In this document: one piece after another, positions 54,561 to 64,000 of the stretch
Position numbering within the stretch: position 1 is the stretch's first letter
How the letters are laid out: each line of letters starts with the position of its first letter
Assembly (NCBI GenBank): GCA_963691655.1
Contig: OY829330.1
Span: forward strand, 19,028,182-19,092,181
Direction: 5' to 3'
DNA: 64,000 nt
DNA from: Toxonevra muliebris
Taxonomy: Eukaryota > Arthropoda > Insecta > Diptera > Pallopteridae
Position numbers and translations under genes: made by a program
The notes under the pieces: model-generated
Seen by the model: only the letters and a program-made list of their open reading frames with translations
Told to the model about the DNA's origin: nothing
Database searches by the model: none

Positions 54561-54909
54561 TAATAAAGAAAACAAATTTAAATAACATTATTTATACTTT
54601 TTTTATTATAAATAAGATTTATCTTTTAGTACTAAATAATAAAAGTAGTATTAATAATCTACTACTAACTCACTCTATTGTTGCCATTTCAAAAAATGCA
54701 TCTCTAAAATGTTCCTCTTACTTGTCAAAAACTCAAAATGGCTACTTTTTGAAAAAATGCATCTACCTCCAAATACTTCTATCATGCACAATATTGTGTT
54801 TGGTATGCTACCGAAGTGCTTCGAAGCACGATTGGGAGTCAGGCTACAAGTTTTTAGTGAAACAACTTTTTTGGCTATTTGAGGTCGCTATACTTTTATA
54901 TGCTCAGTG

Positions 54910-56690
54910 GTATTATCTAAATCAACCCGTGAAAAAAAAGATGTATGTAGCTGTTACATATGTTTGACTGCTCGTTATACTGGTCATCCAAAAAAGTTAA
55001 CAGGAAGAGGTTACAAAAAATTACTAAATATCGTAATTTATACACCAAAAGGAATATTCGAATATGAGTAATCTACCGAAAAAAGTAAAAGATAAGAGAC
55101 GAACAGTCAGTTCATTGTTGATACGTCGTATTTGTCGTCAAGAAATGGGTATAAGACCCAAATGTCATATTGTGGCTGATAATGTAGAAGCTCTTATTTC
55201 AAAGCTCCCTGAAAAAAAACCAGGACCAGATTGTAATGACTGTATTAAAAAAGAAACCTGAATCTGAAAACTCTGATAGCCGTCATATTAGGAACGACGA
55301 GGTATATATGTCAACAGGAGGTAAGAAATGTACAGTACTTGTGATTCCTGAAAAAACTGCTATTGATATATCGAAATTCTTAAAGAAAGACTTGATAATT
55401 TACGAACGAATATGGGCGCCTCAATTAATTAAATGAGAAAAATTACTAATTTCATCACAGCACACATTAGGAGATCTATCTATTCCAGAAAATTATTTAA
55501 AACATATGTCAGATCAATCCAAACGGTTGGATCATATATATAAAATGAGTTTCCACTCATTTGATTGTGAAGAAACAACTATAATAAAAAATCGACCTAT
55601 TATTTATGCAATAGCAGGAGATCTGCTCAACTTCATTATTCAGCAAAGAAAAATCGTAGGAGACTTAAAAATTAAACTCCAATAATGAATATAGAGATCG
55701 ATGATTCATGTGGTCTTGACGACTCACAAATTGATTTTGAAAAAGGAAAGAGGTTACTCTATTCCGAAGTAAGAAGTTTGAGTAAGAAACCTAAACTTAC
55801 GAGTGTTAAGCGATTGATATTGCTTGTGTTGTTGCGAAAATCAAAGAAACTTACGAAAATATAGCCTATTTAATGCAAATTTGTTTCAGATTTTAATTTA
55901 TTATTAATAATAAATGGATAGCAAACCGTATCCGCGACATATCCGTGTCCGTATTGTTTTGTCACTTTAAATAATTTGAAAGTCAATAACACTCAGGATT
56001 CTAGTAAAACACGAGATCTAAAGCCTTCTTGCAGTAATGATCATAATTATAATGATTATGAAGAGGAAGCAGTTTGTAATCTGAAAACCTATGGCGACCT
56101 CAGATAGAATTATGAAAAGTACTGTGTTACTGGTAAAAATAAAAAGTATACTAAACAATATCGAAGCACAATAAATTCCCCTCTTTTCAATGAAGATGAC
56201 GAGACAACTGTTCTGTGTTATTCCAGAACTACATATGCTACAGGGATTCGTTAATCATTTCTTTTAGAATGGATTAGTCCCCTTGGTATGTGAGGAAAAG
56301 GCTTTGCTGTGGCCAAAAAAGTTGAATATCGTATCAAAGAATTACCATGGAAGAACGTTTGAAGGGAATGCATTCAGGAAAATGTTAAGGGAGTCCCATG
56401 CGCTGTAAGAATATATAGAGAAGTAGGAGTTTTTAAAATAATACCATATGTTTCGGCATTGCAAGCTATGGATAAAATAATCAATTGTTGCTTTAGTTCA
56501 AGAAAAGTTGATTTTAATATTTTGAACAGTCAAATAAAAATATTGAAAACAGCTATTGACGGTTTGAAAATAATAAACGATGTTACTGAATCTTTAGAAA
56601 TTCATGTTCTCAAAGAACATTTGAAAGATGGTTTGTATAGTTGTAGTATATTGAAGATGGAAATGGATAAATACGAATTTTATGTTTGAT
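54910..56690 (+). pseudogene. Family E: main body after the Galileo-like insertion
   Basis: Immediately after the element the frame VLSKSTREKKDVCSCYICLT appears, continuing the YENIVL of the N-terminal part; then HPKKLTGRGYKKLLN, DKRRTVSSLLIRRICRQEMG, CHIVADNVEALISKLP, after a shift IPEKTAIDISKFLKKDL, LKHMSDQSKRLDHIYKMSFH and, near the end, FKIIPYVSALQAMDKIINCC and SLEIHVLKEHLKDGLYSC. From memory the last block corresponds to a K-x-H-x-L-x-x-H region ahead of an SEQ-x-x-E-x-x-H motif in uncharacterised transposon-like proteins; that motif is missing here, so the C-terminus is lost. Many frameshifts. Confidence 0.55.
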
Positions 56691-57204
56691 GCAAAGTTGT
56701 TATTCACAAAGAGATAAACAATATATACTTTACCTCCAACTCTTACCCTTCCCCTTGAAAATGGGATTTTAAACCCCCTTTTTCCATAAATAGCAGATAA
56801 AAAAAACACCGTTGAGAAAACTGTTTTTGAAGAAAATGTGTCTTGTTAAAAATTAAGAAGGGTCCTAGAACATTAGAATGACCTACTAGGTACATATTTC
56901 CCAGAATAATGCGAATACAGAATTTTTGCATTAGAACCAACCCATTAACGCTACATAAGTAAATAATGGAATCGTTTGTTTGTTGTTGTAATTACATTAG
57001 GCTTCCATGTGAAGCCAAGAAAGTTTAAAAAAAATTATTTAACTGGTTAAAAAAAAAAAAAAATTTTTCCCTGTCTTATTACTACTACTACTGTCTTATT
57101 ACTACTATACATGTTTGCTTACTTTTTTTCAACATGTTAACATTTTTAGGAGAATTTGATTACAAAATTTTTTAACCCATAGCAACTCTGATGGTGTATG
57201 ACTC
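56691..57204. repeat. Interspersed repeat M4, copy 3, then unassigned DNA
   Basis: 56690-56860 shares GCAAAGTTGTT, AAAGAGATAAACAAT and CCCTTGAAAATGGGATTTTA with 52.1 kb and 28.5 kb. The remainder is AT-rich with no assigned content. Confidence 0.55.
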
Positions 57205-57263
57205 CCAATCATGCTTCGTAGCACTTCGGAGCATACCGAGCACAATATTGTGTTTGTTTCATG

Positions 57264-58514
57264 CAGGGATGCCAACTCATTTTTTCTGTCTCCCCGAGAA
57301 CCCTCGAGAAATTCCCCGATTTTCGATCAAATTCCTCGCATCGGTATAATTTTATATTACAACAGCACTTTCCATATAAACATTAAAAAAAAAAAACGAA
57401 AAACACCTTTACGTTGGCTTTAAATTGATCTCGATGACTGTTATTTTAAAGCGCCCCTGCACTATCTCGGTCCAAAACTTCACCAATTTTTATAGAACTG
57501 GTAGGTTAATAGAAATGTTCTCTCTGACTTCGGAGTTCTTTTGACACATGAGTGATTTCATCTCAAGGGAACCCACTCTCAAAATCTATCGAGCTCAAAC
57601 TTGCACAAAGTTTAGTCCCATTGGGTAGTAGTTACCACACCAAATTTGAACGAGATGGGGCGTTTCAAGTAACTAGACGTAGATTTTGATAGATAAACAA
57701 GCCTCAGCCCACTTTTAGACATCAAAGTTCACAAAAGAAAAAATATGGACTTTCTTTTGGCTCAAATAAAAAATGGCAGAAAATTTTGAAAAGTAGTACA
57801 AACTATATATACAGCAACCCGAATATCTTTTTATGTTTTTCCTTTTGTATTCTTTCTTATATTATATACCTAATATTACTTTATATGTATATAATAAAAC
57901 TGAACTGCTTGCTTAAGAACTGTGAACGAAGTTGAACGTGTTTTACTCTTGACGTCTGACTATCTAACAGAAAAAACGGGTTCAAAGTTTTGACTATCGG
58001 TTTCCTACATTTAAAATATACTTCTTCTTTACGATGGCTGACCGTAGTTTGCAAGTTTACAGATTAGTCAGCAAGGATTGAGAGTTATTAATCAAGAGTT
58101 GCTGGACCAAGGCATAGCTAAGCTAAGCAATTGTTTTGCCTGACTAACACTCGGCATTATAATTGTCTATATCTACGAAAGCACTCTTAGTTTCTCTCTG
58201 AAATTTTTACAGAATAGTTTTGAAATGAAAGACTTTCAAATTACACACTTTTTTAAAAATCGATTTCTTCAAATCAAGAAAGTACAGGGCCCACTTAAGA
58301 AAAGATAAAGATTTTAAGACTTAAAATGTGAAATATTGCAAAAGTTAAACGATTTCCATTTCATAAAATTTGACAAAAAAATACTCTACTAACTTTAATA
58401 ACTAAAAGCTGAGCGGTTTCGGATTCCCCGCAAAAAAACAGCTCATTCCCCGATTCCCCGTACTATGAAAAATTACCCGCAAATCGGGAAATTCCCCGCA
58501 AGTTTGCATAGCTG
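57264..58514 (+). mobile_element. hAT-2 MITE, complete copy
   Basis: Ends CAGGGATGCCAACT and (other strand) CAGCTATGCAAACT; flanks GTTTCATG (57256-57263) and GTTTCATT (58515-58522) match at seven of eight bases. The empty site TGTTTCATTTCAATG is present at 49128. 1251 bp, non-coding. CCCCGA and GGGGAAT motifs are reiterated near both ends. Confidence 0.88.
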
Positions 58515-58626
58515 GTTTCATTTCAATGTTCCGCACAGGGCTGTCGTTTTGAAATTTTTTTTGTGAAGTGAAATTCTTAAAAAATCGAAGTGACCTTGAA
58601 AAAAGTGAAGTGTTTTTTTAAGCGTA

Positions 58627-59160
58627 ATGTATGGAGCAAATAAGCCATCTAATATATGTATACATTAGATGGCTTATTTTGCTAAAGTATTTCAGATCTT
58701 CATTGTGACAGCAGAATATGAAAATAGGGTGCTAAAAACCAATTAAAATAAAAGAAAAAATTTAAATTTGTGAAAACTGCATATAAAAGATATAACTTGC
58801 ATATAAAAGATTTTCAGATATCCATATCTATGTAAAAAATGCCGCTAAAGCGAATGGCGTACCCAGTTTTTTCAAAGTACCCAGTTTTTTTTAAAGTACG
58901 TAGGACTGTAGGTAGTTCAATTTATTTTATTTAAAAAACAACAATTTTTAAAATGGAGTTATATTTGAACTAGTAAATTAACTTTTAGTGAACCCATGTC
59001 GAGTACAATCAAGTTCACCTTTGACAAATGTCGTAAAAAATTGCACGAAAAAACAAGGCAGGAGTTGAAAAAATTGCATTAAATTAATGAAACTTACCAA
59101 TTAAGAAGTAACTACTAACTTTTAAAATGTTCTCCATACTTAATCGCTTGCGTCAAAATT
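58627..59160 (+). repeat. Single arm of the foldback family
   Basis: Matches 44274-44880 forward (TACATTAGATGGCTTATTTT, AGCAGAATATGAAAATAGGG, CCCATGTCGAGTACAATCAA). At its start a palindrome GCCATCTAATATATGTATAC ATTAGATGGC marks a head-to-head join. The opposite arm is absent. Confidence 0.72.
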
Positions 59161-59249
59161 CTCCCTCCTCTCTTTCTCAACTAAAAACAACACGAAGCAA
59201 CGAATGAATGAGCGGAAGTGCCTATTTAAAGCATTCTTTCTTGCGCTTG

Positions 59250-59400
59250 TTTAGCGTTAAATGTACTGCACCAAACAAGTGCTTGTCTCCTAGGACATGC
59301 AATGTTAAAATTTATAAGGAACACATGTGCTTGTAATGCACTTAAGTGCTTGCAATCAAGCACTTGTTTTGCGCTATTCTAGTGCTTCCATTTACCGCTG
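59250..59400. repeat. Cluster of AAGTGCTTG/CAAGCACTT motifs
   Basis: Seven or so copies of GTGCTT or AAGCAC in about 150 bp, in both orientations, several as the palindrome CAAGTGCTTG or variants. It sits in the Galileo-like arm interior and could be a transposase-binding array. Confidence 0.5.
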
Positions 59401-59494
59401 GGTACACACACATACATACTGAAATGAACCAATTCAAATAACGCACTGCTGCGCGCATAATCCACCACCGTGCATATACTTCAGCAGCCTAAAG

Positions 59495-59919
59495 TAAGGA
59501 ACAGAATGTGAAGCTGAAGCGTGAAGTAACAATCTGTCAAAAGTAAAATGTATATATTTTCATTGTAATCAAACACAATGTGAAGTTGTCGCTGCCGCTG
59601 AAGCTGAAGATGAAGCGCAAAATTAGAGCTTTCAAACTTTGTCGCGCTTCAAGCACAACAACTGATTGTCAAAATAAAAAAGTGCAAGAACGCACTGAAT
59701 TATTTATAGAACTTGTAAAAAAATTAATTAGTTTACAATTTAAAGCACTTTGATTGTAAAAATGTGAAGAAAAATTTGATTGTGTGTGTTTCCAGTTACA
59801 ATAAACATGAGCTTCAGAGGCGCACATTCTGTTCACATTTTTCTTTGCCGCGTTTCATTGTGTACCTCGCTACATTCTGAGCTTCAGCTGCGTACTTCAC
59901 GCTTCACATTCTGTTCCAG
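59495..59919. mobile_element. hAT-like MITE rich in GAAGC motifs
   Basis: Ends TAAGGAACAGAATGTGAAGC and (other strand) CTGGAACAGAATGTGAAGCG; flanks GCCTAAAG and GCTTAAAG (one mismatch in 8). GCTTCA/TGAAGC is reiterated at both sides. 425 bp, non-coding. Confidence 0.75.
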
Positions 59920-60080
59920 GCTTAAAGCCGAATGATTGATAAACTCAAACGACTACTATGCGGAACATTGAAATGAAACAAACACAATATTGTGTTTGGT
60001 ATGCTACCGAAGTGTTTCGAAGCACGAAAGGAGGAGTCGGGCTACAAGTTTTTAGTGAAACAACTTTTTTGGCTATTTGA

Positions 60081-62800
60081 TGGTTGGTTGGTTAGGGTGG
60101 TGACCGAGTCTAAAAAAAAAACAATGAAGACTCGGTCCAATTAGCACTTTAGTGCCATTTTGATACCACAAAACCCTGGTACATCGGATGTTTAATTTCG
60201 GGTAAGTATTAGCCACCGGTTAAATCCATTTTGTTTGGTTTAGGAATATGATTAGTTTGTTAAAGTCTACTGTGGAAAAATCTTTCAAGTCGTTGAAAAA
60301 CGGTTTTCCCAGCACACAGAGTCCGGTTTTTGCAAGCGCCGGACACTTACAGAGTAGGTGTTCGACTGTCTCTTTCTCACTGGTTTCGTTGCAGTTGCGA
60401 CAGTGGTCGTTGAAGGGATCCCCATTTTAGATGCATGAACGCCAATTGGCCAGTGACCTGTACTGACGGCAGTTGGTCTTACCACATCAGTTCGGGTTCT
60501 AGGTTGAGTAGGTTGTCTGTTCAGTGCACTGTAACAGGGCCAGAATTTTTTTGTTATTTTACATGTCTCTATGCCCTCCCACCTGAGGTTGGCTTGGTGT
60601 AGGAAATGTTCTCGTATTTTCCTCTGAGCCTCTTTTAGCGGAATAAGAACTTGTTCCACTAGCGATGATTGCTGAGAGGAAACTTGCTTAGCAAGTGCGT
60701 CGGCTTTAACATTTCCCTCAAGGTTCCTATGGCCATGAACCCAAATTAGGGATATGTTGGATATGTCTGCTAGTCTTGTGAGATGCTTCTTGCACTGCCA
60801 GACCAGTTTGGATTTGGTGATAGGTGGATAGGCCAAAATCGTGGCTTGGCTGTCAGAGATTAGTCTGATGTTTTTTCCTGCTATATCTAGCGATTCTAAG
60901 ATACGGCACACCTTCCTGATTGCTACCTGGAAGATGCTAGCATTTTTTGAGAGACTAAGAGATTGAAATATACCCAAGTCAGTTGAGTATATCCCCGCCC
61001 CTACTCCGCAGTCCCATTTGGACCCGTCGGTGTAGGTTCATTAAGCCCATTGGGTAATGTGTTACGGATGTTACTGTGACCATAGGTCTTACTTGTCCAG
61101 CATCCAGCATCTCTTAGTCTTATCTTGCTAATTGATGCAGTGCATTTGACGAACAGGTCAATGGGATTAGATTTAACAGCACATTTAGAGCGTTAGTGGG
61201 ACATGATCTTATTGCCCCCGTTGCCCCTGCACAAGCTGTCCTTTGAATTCTGGCTAACTTTTTCTGGTTACAGTCCTTTCTAAGAGCTGGCCACCATACT
61301 ATGGCACCGCATGTGAGAATAGGTCTAACTACCGCAGTGTACATCCATTGTACTATTTTAGGTTTTAAACCCCACCTTTTGCCAAAGGATTTTTTGCAGG
61401 CATAAAAAGCGATACATGCCTTTTTACCCCGTTGTTCGATTTTTATTTTCCAGTTTAACTTAGCATCAAGTATAACCCCTAGGTATTTATCTGTTGATGA
61501 AAGGGATAGTCTTTGACCATTTAGGCGCGGAAGATTGAAAGGCGGTACTTTGGTCTTAGCAGTAAATAGTATCAAGTCTGTTTTTCCTGGATTTACTTCT
61601 AGGCCCCCTCCATGATTTCGCTTATCACGTTGGAGAACAGACCTGACACTATAGTACTACATCGTCCGCGTAGGCTACAACCTTCACTCCGCCATAATAA
61701 GGAAGACAAAACCCCCCCTTGGGGAGTGCCTCTGTTTACACTTTTAGTTATGTAACTGCTTCCTAGATCTGCCTGAATTATTCTGGACTGTAGCATAGAT
61801 ACTATCCATTTCACTATACAATCCTCAACCCCCAGCTCTATCAAGGAAGAGTGAATTGCGTCAGTATTTACGTTGTTGAAGGCCCCCCTCTATATCAAGG
61901 AAGGCCGCCAATGTGTATTGTTTGAAGTAAAGAGATCTCTCTATAATACTTGTTACTTCATGAAGAGCAGTCTCCGTTGACTTGCCCTTGAGGTAGGCAT
62001 GCTGCTCTTTCGAAATGCAGGAATTATCTAGGTTTTCCTTAATGTTGATATCCAAGATTCTTTCCAAAGTCTTGATAACAAAGGATGACAAGCTGATAGG
62101 TCTATAATCCTTTGCAGATTCATGCCCTCTTCTACCTATTTTGGGTATGAAGATTACCCTAACCCGTCTCCAGCTTGGAGGCACGTGATTGAGCATTCAA
62201 TATGATTTCAATATACCGCTTAGCAACGGAACTACTAAATTTTGTAGCTTCCGTAACATTATCGGCAGAATGCCATCAGGTCCTGGCGACTTGAAGGGAG
62301 AGAAACTGTTAATTGCCCAGGCAATTCTTTCTTCGATAATCACCGTATGACATGCATAAGACGAGGTACTCCTGTCCATGGCTGAGACATGATGTTCACT
62401 AAAATCATGACTCCCCGGGAAGTGAGTATCGACTAGCGCCTCCAGCGACTGAACGGATGATACTTTCCAAGTTCCTTCAGCCCTTTTAACAAAGGATGGA
62501 TTGGAGTGTTCTTTGGACAGCATCTTCCCAAGCCTAGCGGAGTCTTTAATATTATCGATCGATTGGCAAAAGTCAGCCCAGGAATTTTCTTAGCTTCATG
62601 GATAGATTTTTTGTAAGCTTTGAAGCAATCCTTATAGGGTTGCCAGGATTTTGAATGGTAACATTCGTTGAAAACTTTCCTTGTTTTCTTCCTGAGTCCC
62701 GAAAGTTCTCTGTTCCACCACGGAGGCAGAGATTTTTGCTTACGGGTAATCGGGCAGGACATTTTTAGAGCGGACTGAAATGCCTTCTCTAAAATGTTTG
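60081..62800 (-). pseudogene. LOA-clade LINE, 5'-truncated, with 13-bp duplication
   Basis: TTTGGCTATTTGA flanks both sides (60068-60080, 62801-62813). From the 5' side: PWWNRELSGLRKKTRKVFNE (linker), SLEALVDTHFPGSHDF, FSPFKSPGPDGILPIMLRKL, VPPSWRRVRVIFIPKIGRRG, AKDYRPISLSSFVIKTLERI, LAAFLDIEGG, RGTPQGGVLSSLLW, VKVVAYADDVVL (catalytic ADD), then YLGVILDAKLNWKIK. RNase H at 60285-60977 has NIRLISDSQATILA and HGHRNLEGNVKADALAK. A C-terminal zinc-knuckle-like CRNCNETSEKETVEHLLC follows in a shifted frame. The 3' end is a (CCAA)n-like tail. The endonuclease is lost by 5' truncation; a few shifts interrupt the frames, so it is old enough to have decayed but still well readable. Confidence 0.9.
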
Positions 62801-62840
62801 TTTGGCTATTTGAGGTCTCTATCCTTTTATATGCTCAGTG

Positions 62841-63165
62841 ATTATTATTATTATTTGAAGGAAGGACGACTCGAAAGTCAGGCACTGCGACCTATAAGAT
62901 CTTTTGTACCAAAGCCCCAAGAAAGAAAGACAGAAAGGAAGGGAGAAAGAAAGATAGATAAGAAACATACCCAAGCCGAGAATCGAACTCGGGTCTCCAG
63001 AAACAAGAGTCTGGCACTCTTCCACTAGACCACAGTGGCGATGGTAGGACCTACAGTTTAACGCCGATTCCGAACGGCTATGTGGCAATTTTTTTATCAG
63101 CTCGGTGGTTTTGCCATTACCAACCAAGGTGTGTACTTGTACACATTCTTATAATTCTCATTCAC
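62841..63165 (-). mobile_element. Composite SINE with internal tRNA-like promoter
   Basis: On the minus strand, 63165-63060 matches the body of the 24754 SINE (GGTTGGTAATGGCAAAACCA, CCGTTCGGAATCGGCG, ACTGTAGGTCC). It then passes into a second tRNA-like unit: A box GTGGTCTAGTGGAAGAGTGC, B box GAGTTCGATTCTCGG. A pyrimidine-rich run (CTTTCTTTC type) and an (AAT)n tail end it against the Galileo-like terminus. The order body-then-promoter differs from the canonical copy, so this is either a fusion of two SINEs or a dimer deriv­ative. Confidence 0.75.
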
Positions 63166-64000
63166 TTCATATCAAATAACATTTTTGTTATAATTTTTTG
63201 AATCAGGTCTGATAAAAAATAAATTAAAAAATTAATGTTAATACTACCAAGACGATATTGCAACTTTCGACGCTTTCACATCCAGATACTTTGCGTAATT
63301 AGGATATCTGTAGTACGATTTTATGATCCCAAACGACCAGAAAGTTAAAAGAAACACGAAAAATCCAATTTCCAAAAAGTTACCTTTTTTGTGTTTGATT
63401 ATGCAGTTTTTTTTGCAGTTTGAGAGCATCAAATCGCAATTATGACACCAAAATCGTAGTTTACAGTAAATTTCCCATCGATCTTGTCTTTTCAAATTAT
63501 AGTTTTCACCAGTTTTAAATTTGATATTTATGAAAAACAAATTAGTGCAATTTTCTAGATAATTCAGATAATTCCAATGCGGCGTGGAAAAATTGTACCT
63601 CTACTATGTCTATTTAACATATTTACGTCACAACGATTGGTATATCGTTCTAATAAATCGAGGAAAACAAAAATCTCGTCCTAGAGGGGAGGTTCTTTGT
63701 GGAATTTCTAATATACATATATATGAATATTTCGTAAAAAGGATCAGGTACGACTTCAGGGTTTTAAAATTTGTAATTCTGAAGGAATTTGCAACAATTC
63801 TACGTAATATTTGGCTGGGTTCATTTTGATCATACTTGCCGGTGCAGTGTGAAATTTAATGAGGGATCGATGAAGAGTAAGACATTTACTTTTGGATTCA
63901 AACCGGGATTCGATTTTTTTAATTTTGGCCAGCTAAATTTTTCAACGGCCTCATAATGCACTGTTTATATGTAAATGTATATAAAAAAGAAAACGGCAAT
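63166..64000. other. Unassigned right edge
   Basis: Two open frames (63244-63540 minus, 63584-63829 plus) have no recognisable motif and are probably chance. No repeat end was identified. Confidence 0.3.

Larger units (their letters stand above)
49001..54909. mobile_element. Galileo/P-superfamily-like foldback element with 7-bp duplication
   Basis: Both ends read CACTGAGCATATAAAAGTAT inward, continuing GACCTCAAATAGCCAAAAAA and on through CACAATATTGTG, CTGCTGAAGTGTATGCAC and TTATGCACCTACAA. After later insertions are subtracted, the arms run about 0.6-0.7 kb or more (49001-51780 and 54909-53650). GTATTAT flanks it on both sides (48994-49000, 54910-54916). Foldback structure plus a 7-bp duplication, here close to the GTAGTAC-like target reported for Galileo, points to that branch of the P superfamily. 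No P-type transposase is visible in the 52 kb core, so it is non-autonomous. Confidence 0.78.
57205..62840. mobile_element. Second Galileo-like element, left terminus lost
   Basis: The left arm starts at ACTCCCAATCATGCTTC (57209), the terminal 75 bp or so missing. The right arm returns CACAATATTGTGTTTGGTAT, GAAACAACTTTTTTGGCTAT and, beyond the LOA insertion, GGTCTCTATCCTTTTATATG CTCAGTG to 62840. Insertions inside are hAT-2 (57264-58514), a foldback arm (58627-59160), a hAT-like MITE (59495-59919) and a LOA LINE (60081-62800). No transposase seen. Confidence 0.68.

Noticed and set aside
62969..63045. Possible tRNA gene on the minus strand
   Set aside because: Promoter boxes belong to the composite SINE; no proper acceptor stem was found.
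63584..63829. 81-codon plus-strand frame
   Set aside because: No recognisable motif, and length is expected by chance in this composition.

Overview
This 64 kb window looks like repeat-dense chromatin of an insect, most likely a higher dipteran. The base composition is strongly AT-rich. The coding remnants are eukaryotic transposases (mariner, Tc1/Tc3-like, DD37E, hAT, piggyBac-like MITEs), jockey- and LOA-type LINEs with endonuclease, reverse transcriptase and RNase H pieces, and tRNA-derived SINEs. I see no convincing intact host gene, no rRNA or free-standing tRNA gene, and nothing bacterial. Almost every coding piece is broken, so the window reads as a transposon graveyard with deep nesting. 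All family names come from motifs read by eye; no database search was run.

Region by region. 1-8.3 kb: a degenerate DDE-like pseudogene (family A) running off the left edge, a hAT end fragment, a SINE 3' end, a repeat split by a hAT MITE with a perfect 8-bp duplication (4184-4726), a fragment of a second uncharacterised protein family (C), and a Tc1 pseudogene abutting a hAT terminus. 8.36-10.9 kb: a Tc1-like element with matching 26-bp ends, carrying a nested TTAA-flanked piggyBac-like MITE. 10.9-14.8 kb: mostly unrecognised AT- and CA-rich sequence, with a perfect 42-bp inverted repeat and an RNase H remnant. 14.8-26.3 kb: possibly one 11.4 kb element whose ends share a CACGGAGAG-type terminus and ATCAAGTCAA subterminal motifs; inside are a zinc-finger DDE-like pseudogene (family B), several MITEs, a LINE split by a hAT, and a Tc3-like pseudogene split by a SINE. 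26.7-27.9 kb: a mariner with an internal deletion. 29-32.4 kb: family C fragment and a LINE. 32.4-41.7 kb: a stack in which a LOA LINE is interrupted by a jockey LINE, a TA MITE, family D and a DD37E transposon; the last contains a hAT, which in turn contains another MITE.

42.2-47.1 kb: a foldback with arms of about 600 bp and a pogo-like element near its centre, beside a partial Galileo-like arm with a piggyBac-like insert. 48.7-56.7 kb: a gene of uncharacterised family E split by a 5.9 kb Galileo/P-superfamily-like foldback element with a 7-bp GTATTAT duplication; its left arm holds a 2.2 kb hAT that itself holds two MITEs. 57.2-62.8 kb: a second Galileo-like copy carrying two hAT MITEs, a foldback arm and a 5'-truncated LOA LINE with a 13-bp duplication. 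A composite SINE follows.

The genes do not form a working pathway. They record successive waves of transposition whose order can be read from the nesting and the target-site duplications.
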